From positions 1 through 43,093 of the forward strand of contig JAGAIZ010000082.1 in the NCBI GenBank assembly GCA_017626325.1: a DNA stretch of 43,093 bases, written 5' to 3'. Shown in pieces: positions 37,001-43,093 of this stretch. Every line of letters begins with the position of its first letter. The first letter of the stretch is position 1. A program made the position numbers and the translations under genes. Below the pieces are notes generated by a model. It was given only the letters and a program-made list of their open reading frames with translations. It had not been told where the DNA came from and made no database searches. Source of the DNA: Lachnospiraceae bacterium. Its GTDB lineage: Bacteria; Bacillota; Clostridia; Lachnospirales; Lachnospiraceae.

Positions 37001-38053
37001 TTATTTAACTGCAATCACCTTATGTCCCGCCGCTTTCAGGAGTCTGTTCATAACCGCCTGTCCGATTCCCGATTCGTCGAAGGCTTCCGAATAGATGACC
37101 TCCACAGCCTCATCATCAAACTCTCTTAGGATACGGTAAAGTTCTTTTGCAACCGTACTTTCTTCCGCCCTGCTACCGGCACTCTTACACACGTCCGCAT
37201 GATAACATCCTATTGTTTCGTCCGTTCCAATAACACCCGTTCTGATTCCTGCAAGACGACGCTTGTCCAACTGTTCATTGATATATTCAATCACAGCGGC
37301 AACATCTCCGGTAATGATCGTGAGATCTCCCTTCGGCGCATAATGTCTGTATTTCATGCCCGGCGCCTTAGGCGCCTGTCCTGAGTCGGCACGCATCAGG
37401 GTACAGTCTTCTTCCACACCGCCGAGCACTTCTTCCAGCATTTCCTTCGTAATATAGCCCGGACGTAGTATCATTGGTTCCGGCACAGTCAGATCAACGA
37501 TCGTAGACTCCAGACCGATCTCTACATCTCCGCCGTCAATAATCATTTCGATCCTGCCGTCCAAATCCTCCGCCACGTATTTGGCTACTGTAGGGCTGGG
37601 CCGCCCGGAGCGGTTGGCGCTCGGAGCCGCCACATAACCGCCTGCTTCCCGAATGAATTCTCTCGCAACCTTATGAACGGGCATACGCACCGCCACGGTA
37701 TCGAGCCCTCCCGTCGTCTCGTAAGGCACTCTGTCAGATTTGTACAAAATCATCGTCAACGGTCCCGGCCAGAACGCTTCCGCAAGCTTTCGGGCGTTCT
37801 CCGGAACCTCCCGCACAATTGCGTCAAGAGCCTCCATATCCGCAATATGTACAATCAGCGGATTATCCGACGGTCTTCCCTTAGCCGCATATATCTTTCT
37901 GGAGGAAGCAGGGTTTAAGGCATCTCCGCCCAGACCATACACAGTCTCTGTGGGAAACGCCACCAGCCCGCCGGCCTTAATAATGCCTCCGGCTTCCCGC
38001 AGCAATCGCCTGTCGAGACGTTCTTCCTCCATCCGTATCACTTTTGTATTCAC
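37001..38053 (-). CDS. ywlC: Threonylcarbamoyl-AMP synthase (Sua5/YwlC)
   Basis: Makes threonylcarbamoyl-AMP, the activated intermediate for the t6A37 modification of ANN-decoding tRNAs. The 350 residues contain the YrdC core: GGLVAFPTETVYGLGGDAL, IYAAKGRPSDNPLIVHI, WPGPLTMIL, VAVRMPVH, APSANRSGRPSPT and LRPG. The longer Sua5-specific C-terminal domain follows, with APGMKYRHYAPKG. I chose GTG 38053 (reads VNTKVIRM) because GAGGG lies seven bases upstream and the length then matches Bacillus YwlC; a longer frame from 38170 has residues with no family match and overlaps cwlD. Confidence 0.95.
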   Translation of the reverse strand: MNTKVIRMEEERLDRRLLREAGGIIKAGGLVAFPTETVYGLGGDALNPASSRKIYAAKGRPSDNPLIVHIADMEALDAIVREVPENARKLAEAFWPGPLTMILYKSDRVPYETTGGLDTVAVRMPVHKVAREFIREAGGYVAAPSANRSGRPSPTVAKYVAEDLDGRIEMIIDGGDVEIGLESTIVDLTVPEPMILRPGYITKEMLEEVLGGVEEDCTLMRADSGQAPKAPGMKYRHYAPKGDLTIITGDVAAVIEYINEQLDKRRLAGIRTGVIGTDETIGCYHADVCKSAGSRAEESTVAKELYRILREFDDEAVEVIYSEAFDESGIGQAVMNRLLKAAGHKVIAVK

Positions 38054-38121
38054 ATCTGTTCCCTCATTCTTACTCAACTGCAGATCCGGACACACGCACT
38101 TATCTGAAGTTGAGATGATTG

Positions 38122-38841
38122 CTATGGCTGACTGTTCAAGTACTGTAAGATCGCCAGTTGAATCGCCCATGCCACCTTTTCCTGATAAATATCTGAGGAA
38201 AGCTTCTGCGCTTCCTCATAATTAGATAAGAAGCCGCACTCCACGATCACAATCGGCGACGAGGTTTTCTTCAACAGGTAATAACTGTCGTTCGCCTTCG
38301 CCTGTCTCGTATTATCCTTATCCAGTTCAAGCGCCATAACCTGCTGTATCCTCTCCGCCAGCTCCTTGCTCTTCTCGCTGCCTGCATAATAGAATGCCTG
38401 AGCGCCGTGTACATACTCCTCATGATAACTGTTCTGGTGTATGCTGACGGTAAGGGCAGGCTTCTTTTCCTCGATAATCGCCACCCGGTTCTTCATATCC
38501 TGCACTTTCTTATTGGAGGCATTTTCGTCATACAGTCCGGCGTCCGACTCCCTGGTCAGAACGGCGTCCACATCCTCCATCGCCAGAAATGTCTGCAGTT
38601 TTCTGGCAATCTGCAGGTTAATGTCCTTTTCCAGACTTCCGTCTACACCGACCTTGCCCGGATCTGCGCCTCCGTGTCCGGCATCGATCACAACGCACGG
38701 ACGAACCGGCTGTGTTTCTATCTGCTGCGAAGACGCAAGCTTCGCACCCCCGCGAACCATAAAATAAGCAGACACAAGCATAAGCGCCAGCAATATCGTC
38801 CTGATCAGTCTCTCCATATCTTCCGGATTATTTCCCCTCAT
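38122..38841 (-). CDS. cwlD: N-acetylmuramoyl-L-alanine amidase, CwlD type
   Basis: Zinc amidase of the Amidase_3 family; CwlD removes stem peptides so that muramic lactam can form in spore cortex. The 239 residues begin with an uncleaved signal or anchor (about 12-30) and carry VIDAGHGG (His56), SLEKDIN (Glu71), SIHQNS (His135) and IVECGFLSN (Glu201), the zinc ligands and catalytic Glu. ATG 38841 has GGAGG seven bases upstream. It follows the GH18 gene by 74 bases. Confidence 0.92.
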   Translation of the reverse strand: MRGNNPEDMERLIRTILLALMLVSAYFMVRGGAKLASSQQIETQPVRPCVVIDAGHGGADPGKVGVDGSLEKDINLQIARKLQTFLAMEDVDAVLTRESDAGLYDENASNKKVQDMKNRVAIIEEKKPALTVSIHQNSYHEEYVHGAQAFYYAGSEKSKELAERIQQVMALELDKDNTRQAKANDSYYLLKKTSSPIVIVECGFLSNYEEAQKLSSDIYQEKVAWAIQLAILQYLNSQP

Positions 38842-38915
38842 ATACACCCCTCCTGCCTGTTAATGCATATGAGAAAATACCCGAAAAAATACCGTTCCGG
38901 CAAAGATTATCCGGA

Positions 38916-40607
38916 TTACTGATTCATATAATCCGCGATCACATCCCATATGGAAGCCGTCTCAAATCCCAGCTTCCACTCTGCCACGCCTGCAATACCG
39001 TAGTTCTGCATAATATTGAGTTTGACCCGTATCGAATCAGCGTCCTCCAGCCATATCTGATAATAGCTGTCTCCCGACTGGTATTCGCCATAGTTCTGAC
39101 ACGTTTCCTCATCCCATCTGGTTGTAATGTCATGTTCCTCTATATATTGCTGCGCCAGTTCCATACCCACAGCCTGACTGTCTACCGTAGTACCCTTCGT
39201 CTCCCAGATTCTTGTATAGAAAGGAATCGCGTTAATCACCTTATCTGCCGGAACCTGCGCCACCGTATCGGCAATGCCCCGCTCCACGAAATCGATGGAA
39301 GCGACAGAGCCGGCTTGCGTACTGCCCTTATAATGCTCGTCATACCCCATGATAATAACATAATCCGCTACGATTCCTTGTTCTTCCCTGTCGTAGTAAT
39401 CCGTATGGGCCATCGGCACATAATTGTCCACTGACAGCACAATACCGTGTTCCCTGCAGGGAATGGACAATTCTCTGATAAATTGAATAAAAGGCTCTCC
39501 CGCATCCAGACCGATATTCTCAAAGTCAATATTAATACCGTCCAGATCGTACTCCAAAGCCGCGTTAATCAGACCATCGATCAGATAGGTCCTGGTACTT
39601 GTCCCCGCCAGCACTTCATAAACGCTTACGCCTTCATTGGTGAAATTATCCACTAACGCCCACACTTCCAGCCCCATATCGTGCGCTTGGTTCACATATT
39701 CCCTGCTGGCGAAGCTGGTGAAATTCCCCTGGTTATCACTGAGCGCGAACCATGTGGGAGAGATCACGTTGACACTCTTCGTATTCTCCATGACAGCCGC
39801 CAGCGTATCATTGCCCGCCGTACCCGCCACCGCATGCCACGCCAGATTAATCTTATGATCGCGGGTATTGGATTCATACACCGGCTCTTCATAATCCGTC
39901 ACAGGACTTGGCGTCTCTGCCGTAAGCTCGCCAAGCTTCTTATTCTCCACATATCCTATAAACGCATCCTGCGTCTTCACCTTCGCCCACGTCTCCATCT
40001 GCTCGAGAACGATAACCTTGTCCCCCTTGGAGACATCGGTCAGAATATCGCTCTTGATGCCGCCCTGATACCGCACCTGTGTATCTTTGGACACAACCGC
40101 CGTCTGACGTTCGTTCCATTCCGTATACACCTGCATATGGTTCGGATCCGTATACAGCTCATAGGAAAAATTCGTATATTCCCTGACAAAATCCGCCGCA
40201 ATGTATAAAGTGTCGCCCTCATATCTGGCGATCACATAATCTCTGCCGCTTCCGTCTCCTCCCACAGACACCGAATCCGAGCCGATCAGCGTACTGACCA
40301 CAGCGTCCGGAAGCGTATACAGCAGGAGTCCTTCTTTCTTATCCTCATAAAATCTGTCATTAAAATATTTATGCACGGTGGCAAGATCAAAATAGCATAC
40401 GCCGTCCCATAACTTGGCATATTCTTCAATCTGTTCATCCTGTAAGATCACAGCCACATCATCACTATTCGCAAGATCAAAATATTCCGTCAAATCCGCC
40501 CGTTCCTTGGAATAGGAATATTTCTCCACCAACTTGGCGCCAAAACCCGCAGCCGCCACCACAATAATAAGGACGATCGCGATTAGCACCGGAATCAATT
40601 TTTTCAT
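38916..40607 (-). CDS. GH18 hydrolase with SH3-like domain, membrane-anchored
   Basis: Wall-associated glycosidase of family 18, related to spore germination or cortex YaaH/YvbX-type proteins. The 563 residues show an N-terminal anchor (about 4-23), a region of about 140 residues resembling a copper-amine-oxidase-like N-terminal domain, a bacterial SH3 domain (about 170-228) and a GH18 barrel from about 250. The barrel motif DGINIDFE lies at 356-363, with Glu363 as the catalytic acid, and MGYDEHY follows. AGGAG precedes the ATG. It is the first gene of the cwlD-ywlC-rpiB cluster and has its own promoter. Confidence 0.9.
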   Translation of the reverse strand: MKKLIPVLIAIVLIIVVAAAGFGAKLVEKYSYSKERADLTEYFDLANSDDVAVILQDEQIEEYAKLWDGVCYFDLATVHKYFNDRFYEDKKEGLLLYTLPDAVVSTLIGSDSVSVGGDGSGRDYVIARYEGDTLYIAADFVREYTNFSYELYTDPNHMQVYTEWNERQTAVVSKDTQVRYQGGIKSDILTDVSKGDKVIVLEQMETWAKVKTQDAFIGYVENKKLGELTAETPSPVTDYEEPVYESNTRDHKINLAWHAVAGTAGNDTLAAVMENTKSVNVISPTWFALSDNQGNFTSFASREYVNQAHDMGLEVWALVDNFTNEGVSVYEVLAGTSTRTYLIDGLINAALEYDLDGINIDFENIGLDAGEPFIQFIRELSIPCREHGIVLSVDNYVPMAHTDYYDREEQGIVADYVIIMGYDEHYKGSTQAGSVASIDFVERGIADTVAQVPADKVINAIPFYTRIWETKGTTVDSQAVGMELAQQYIEEHDITTRWDEETCQNYGEYQSGDSYYQIWLEDADSIRVKLNIMQNYGIAGVAEWKLGFETASIWDVIADYMNQ

Positions 40608-40635
40608 CTGTCCAGCTCCTTTCTGACCGTCCTAT

Positions 40636-40664
40636 ATTATAGCAAACTATTTCTTCTCAGTCAT
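40636..40664 (-). promoter_or_regulatory. Sigma-A promoter of the GH18-cwlD operon
   Basis: Minus strand: ATGACT (40664-40659), a 17-base spacer and a perfect TATAAT (40641-40636), 29 bases before the start. Confidence 0.68.
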
Positions 40665-40701
40665 TATTATTTTGACATTTTTCTTACTGAAATATAAATT
40701 T

Positions 40702-40727
40702 ATGCACACACAATATGCGCACACAAC
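40702..40727. repeat. Tandem 13-base repeat
   Basis: Two directly adjacent copies of ATGC[A/G]CACACAA[T/C], at 40702-40714 and 40715-40727, lie upstream of the GH18 promoter. No function is evident. Confidence 0.5.
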
Positions 40728-40739
40728 CGTCCGATCAAA

Positions 40740-41120
40740 AGCAGACTGTGTACCAGCACCGACAAAGTGGGAACTTCCTTATAATTAATCTATATTATAA
40801 TGTATATCGTTCTGTGCATGCAGCGCCGCTTTCTCTCATACAGTTTAACCAGCCCCGTCTTACTTTAATCTTTCACCGCCAAAAGGAGTATCGTGATATA
40901 CGTACGGCATAAGATAATATGCGGGCAGAAATAGTTCTGAAGACGTCTCTGACATGCAAAAATAAATAAAAATAACTGTATAACCAACTCATTCCTTGTG
41001 AATTATAATTGTGAAATAGAAATAGCAGGAAGTAAGATATGGTCTATGATCAGGCACACCGCCTATAAGACTTCTCCCGGCTCCAAAGCCGCCGGAAGTA
41101 CAGATGTTATTTGCAATTGT
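40740..41120. other. Non-coding stretch between GH18 and mecA
   Basis: Between the GH18 promoter region and the mecA promoter I see no gene with a convincing start, ribosome binding site and protein-like composition. It contains a plus-strand AAAAGGAG followed by GTG and a 13-codon frame near 40882-40934, weak as a gene. A GC-rich imperfect hairpin lies at 41071-41100. The minus-strand transcript candidate at 41107-41203 is listed separately. Confidence 0.5.
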
Positions 41121-41203
41121 TTACATGCTTTGCCTCCTTTCGATGCAGATTGTCAGGAGACATCTTGTAGAAGCATTATATCTATAATATGACAAAAAAG
41201 CAA
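41107..41203 (-). promoter_or_regulatory. Candidate minus-strand promoter with start-stop minimal ORF
   Basis: Minus strand: TTGCTT (41203-41198), a 17-base spacer and a perfect TATAAT (41180-41175); transcription would start near 41168. A full-strength AAAGGAGG (41140-41133) is followed six bases later by ATG TAA (41126-41121), a start codon directly followed by a stop. A second frame, ATG 41163 to a stop at 41107, encodes 18 residues (MSPDNLHRKEAKHVNNCK) starting almost at the transcript end. This could be a small regulatory RNA, a toxic-type minigene or a gene remnant. Confidence 0.4.
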
Positions 41204-41235
41204 GAAATTTCTAAAAATATTAAAATTTTTTAAAC

Positions 41236-41279
41236 ACTTTACACGCACTATTGACTAAAATTGACGTAAAGTATAAGAT
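41236..41279 (+). promoter_or_regulatory. mecA promoter with flanking inverted repeat
   Basis: TTGACT (41251-41256), a 17-base spacer and TAAGAT (41274-41279). The inverted repeat ACTTTAC (41236-41242) and GTAAAGT (41266-41272) brackets the -35, so it may be an operator. Confidence 0.5.
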
Positions 41280-41309
41280 ACTTTTATCTAAAAAGGATGT
41301 GATCATCAT

Positions 41310-42095
41310 ATGAAAATAGAAAAAGTAAATGAGCATCAGATCCGATGCACTCTTACGCGGGAGGATCTGGCAAATAGAGAACTGAAAATCAGTGAACTGG
41401 CTTACGGCACCGAGAAAGCCAAAAGCCTGTTTCGTGACATGATGCAGCAGGCTGCCTTTGAATGTGGTTTTGAGGCGGAAGATATCCCTCTTATGATCGA
41501 GGCAATTCCTCTCAATGCCGAATGCATCGTACTGATTGTTACCAAGGTCGAGGATCCTGACGAGTTAGATACCCGCTTTTCCAAGTTCGCCCCTTCCGTA
41601 CACGAAGAAAACAGTTATGAGGATGAGCACGAAGAAATGATGGAGACCTTTGCCGACGGCGCTGACGAAGTCTTAAATCTGCTGCGCAGAATGAACAGCG
41701 AGGAATCTTCCGAAGATTCTGCGCCCGTTTCAGGCACAGAAGCGCAGAAACCTTCCGGCGGGCAACCGCCCAAAGACATTCCGGCTAACCAGGCGGCCCC
41801 TGTTGCCAATCAGTTATTTTCCTTTGCTTCCATACATGAGGTGACAAGGCTCGCCCATATCGCGGCCGTTTCTTATCACGGAATGAATTCTTTATATAAA
41901 GACGAAGCTTCCGGCGCCTATCTGCTTTTGTTAAGTTCCGCAGATATGAGTCCGGCGGACTTCAACAGAATCTGCAATCTCGCTTCAGAGTATGGCAGAA
42001 CCGAGAAGGCGGCGCGCACCACAAGCGCCCATCTGGAAGAACACTCCGAACCGCTGATTAAGGATCACGCATTAGAAGTACTGTCCCGGCTTTGA
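41310..42095 (+). CDS. mecA: MecA-type adaptor protein
   Basis: Adaptor that delivers substrates to the ClpC unfoldase. The 261 residues contain the N-terminal substrate-binding domain (about 1-85, MKIEKVNEHQIRCTLTREDL and FECGFEAEDIPLMIEAIPL). A long acidic and Ser/Pro-rich linker with EDEHEEMMETFADGADE follows, then a C-terminal ClpC-binding domain (about 165-250, FASIHEVTRLAHIAAVSYHGMNSLY). The linker is somewhat longer than in Bacillus MecA. AAAGGATG lies upstream of the ATG. It is a single gene ended by a strong terminator. Confidence 0.88.
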   Translation: MKIEKVNEHQIRCTLTREDLANRELKISELAYGTEKAKSLFRDMMQQAAFECGFEAEDIPLMIEAIPLNAECIVLIVTKVEDPDELDTRFSKFAPSVHEENSYEDEHEEMMETFADGADEVLNLLRRMNSEESSEDSAPVSGTEAQKPSGGQPPKDIPANQAAPVANQLFSFASIHEVTRLAHIAAVSYHGMNSLYKDEASGAYLLLLSSADMSPADFNRICNLASEYGRTEKAARTTSAHLEEHSEPLIKDHALEVLSRL

Positions 42096-42126
42096 ATCAG
42101 TGCCGCATAAGCGCTTTTAACAAAAC

Positions 42127-42155
42127 ACGTCCCGAACTTCTCAGGTCCGGGACGT
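42127..42155. terminator. Terminator between mecA and the DUF1858 gene
   Basis: An eight-base-pair stem, ACGTCCCG (42127-42134) with CGGGACGT (42148-42155), has ATTTTATGCTTTT after it on plus and GTTTTG on minus, so it can serve both convergent genes. Confidence 0.85.
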
Positions 42156-42166
42156 ATTTTATGCTT

Positions 42167-42367
42167 TTATGCGCCTGTTACGGCGTTGATTTTCTCCATC
42201 AGATCTTCAATGGCGATGCCGTGCACCATAGCTGCCTCTTCCAGCGTCTCTCCCTGTGCGGAAGGACATCCCAGACAATGCATACCGATCTCCATCAGTA
42301 CCGGAGCGATATCGGTGTTGATTCTTAATGCCTCGCCGATTGTTGTATCTTTACTGATCTGCGCCAT
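42167..42367 (-). CDS. DUF1858 protein with CxxC redox motif
   Basis: Small cytoplasmic protein of the DUF1858 family (hybrid-cluster-associated disulfide type). The 66 residues form a compact helical domain with [21 protein letters not shown] and the dithiol pair in MHCLGCPSA, followed by [12 protein letters not shown]. Its role is unknown; family members are suspected redox partners or cluster-binding proteins. ATG 42367 has GGAGGT seven bases upstream; an earlier ATG at 42382 overlaps that site. Confidence 0.88.
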   Translation of the reverse strand: MAQISKDTTIGEALRINTDIAPVLMEIGMHCLGCPSAQGETLEEAAMVHGIAIEDLMEKINAVTGA

Positions 42368-42601
42368 GATTATTACCTCCATATGTCTTTATTCTAAAAT
42401 ATAGGATGCCTTTTCATAAATGAAAAATACATCCCGCCGCAAGTACATGTAAGATTATAAAATAAAACGGCTGTCCAGTCAAGCCGCCGCTCCAAGCGCC
42501 CTGCGCATTCCCCTCCGTCCGTATTTCCCGGTTTCCATACATATTTCACAAATTTTTACTCAATTTTTACTATTTGTATGAGAAAAAGTACAAACCCCGA
42601 C

Positions 42602-42631
42602 TTGACTCTACTGCTTCCTATAACATATAAT
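42602..42631 (+). promoter_or_regulatory. Sigma-A promoter of pflB
   Basis: TTGACT (42602-42607), an 18-base spacer and a perfect TATAAT (42626-42631). The leader is about 90 bases. The stretch 42383-42601 holds no recognised gene. Confidence 0.7.
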
Positions 42632-42658
42632 ATTGGTACTGGATAAGCATATCTTTTC

Positions 42659-42684
42659 GACATGCTTTCTCCCGGAAACATGTC
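42659..42684 (+). promoter_or_regulatory. Hairpin in the pflB leader
   Basis: GACATG (42659-42664) pairs with CATGTC (42679-42684), with inner TTTC/GAAA pairing and one bulged base. It lies between the promoter and the ribosome binding site; it may stabilise this abundant message. Confidence 0.5.
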
Positions 42685-42728
42685 AAAACATATCAACCAA
42701 ATTATATTAAACAGGAGGCTATTTCAAA

Positions 42729-43093
42729 ATGAGACCAGAATGGAAAGATTTTGTAGGCGGCAAATGGGACAAAGAAGTCAATGTTCGTGACTTCATCCAG
42801 AGAAACTATCATCCTTATGATGGCGACGATTCCTTCTTAGCAGGACCTACACAGAACACAAAAGACTTATGGGCAATGGTTCTTGACTTACAGAAGCAGG
42901 AACGTGAAGCCGGCGGCGTACTGGATATGGATACGAAGGTTGTATCTACTATCACATCCCACGGTCCTGGCTACTTAGACAAGAGCAAAGAGACAATCGT
43001 TGGTTTCCAGACAGATAAGCCTTTCAAGCGTTCTTTACAGCCTTACGGCGGTATCAGAATGGCAGAGAAAGCCTGCTCCGATAATGGTTACGA
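42729..43093 (+). CDS. pflB: Formate C-acetyltransferase (pyruvate formate-lyase), N-terminal part
   Basis: Glycyl-radical enzyme that splits pyruvate with CoA into acetyl-CoA and formate in anaerobes. The 121 visible codons begin MRPEWKDFVGGKWDKEVNVR and continue DFIQRNYHPYDGDDSFLAGPT, TITSHGPGYLDK, PFKRSLQPYGGIRM. They align clearly with the N terminus of E. coli PflB, but with a shorter start. The catalytic cysteines and radical glycine lie beyond the window edge. AGGAGG lies 10 bases upstream. Codon choice is restricted, as in strongly expressed genes. Confidence 0.96.
   Translation, partial: MRPEWKDFVGGKWDKEVNVRDFIQRNYHPYDGDDSFLAGPTQNTKDLWAMVLDLQKQEREAGGVLDMDTKVVSTITSHGPGYLDKSKETIVGFQTDKPFKRSLQPYGGIRMAEKACSDNGY

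Noticed and set aside
40702-40727. CRISPR array
   Set aside because: Only two joined copies with no spacers and no cas genes in the window.
40882-40934. Short GTG frame after AAAAGGAG on plus
   Set aside because: Only 13 codons with no promoter close by; kept as a note in the gap entry.
40998-41192. 64-residue open frame on plus before mecA
   Set aside because: No ribosome binding site, odd composition and overlap with a better-supported minus-strand promoter.

Overview
The window reads as a chromosomal segment of a strictly anaerobic, spore-forming Firmicute, most likely a gut Lachnospiraceae (Clostridium cluster XIVa). The evidence is the combination of spoVG, cwlD and a SleB-type hydrolase, the glgC-glgD pair, a DnaD/DnaI-type helicase-loading pair, strong AGGAGG ribosome binding sites, pyruvate formate-lyase, and an F-type ATP synthase whose c subunit carries a sodium-binding signature. 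No rRNA, tRNA, insertion sequence, prophage or CRISPR array was found. Most of the segment is core genome.

Layout. 1-4.4 kb (minus): mfd (its 3' end lies outside the window), pth with an elaborate structured leader, and spoVG. 4.5-6.9 kb (minus): glgC-glgD. 7.2-8.6 kb (plus): murC. 8.6-12.2 kb (plus): a DnaD-like protein, a DnaC/DnaI-like helicase loader and a divergent PRPP synthetase, behind a cluster of DnaA-box-like sequences. 12.3-18.2 kb (minus): a sugar ABC importer (lipoprotein binding protein and two permeases) followed by a YesM/YesN-type two-component system with its own promoter. 18.5-21.6 kb (plus): a chemoreceptor, an FMN-binding lipoprotein and a QueT-family transporter preceded by a candidate preQ1-I riboswitch. 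21.7-26.8 kb (minus): a little-known putative operon of a hypothetical protein, a methyltransferase, an 845-residue surface protein with a degenerate C39-like end, and a HAD phosphatase. 26.9-34.3 kb (minus): the complete ATP synthase operon atpZ-I-B-E-F-H-A-G-D-C between a sigma-A-type promoter and a terminator. 34.6-35.1 kb (plus): a DUF402 protein. 35.2-40.6 kb (minus): a GH18/SH3 protein, cwlD, ywlC (Sua5), rpiB and a coiled-coil SleB-like hydrolase. 41.3-42.1 kb (plus): mecA. 42.2 kb (minus): a DUF1858 protein. 42.7 kb to the end (plus): the start of pflB.

How the parts fit together. The binding protein and permeases probably import an oligosaccharide. The adjacent sensor and AraC-type regulator probably control that import, and a pair of direct repeats just upstream of the importer promoter is a good candidate site for the regulator. 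The DnaD/DnaC/Prs operon links helicase loading to nucleotide precursor supply. The 35-41 kb block groups cell-wall and spore-cortex enzymes with a tRNA-modification enzyme.

Most interesting non-coding signals: (i) three abutting perfect hairpins in the pth leader, one with a loop complementary to the nine bases just upstream of the pth ribosome binding site; (ii) the preQ1-I-like element before queT; (iii) the DnaA-box cluster; (iv) a minus-strand promoter followed by a strong ribosome binding site and a start-stop codon pair in the large gap before mecA. All functional statements are read from sequence by eye and were not checked against databases.
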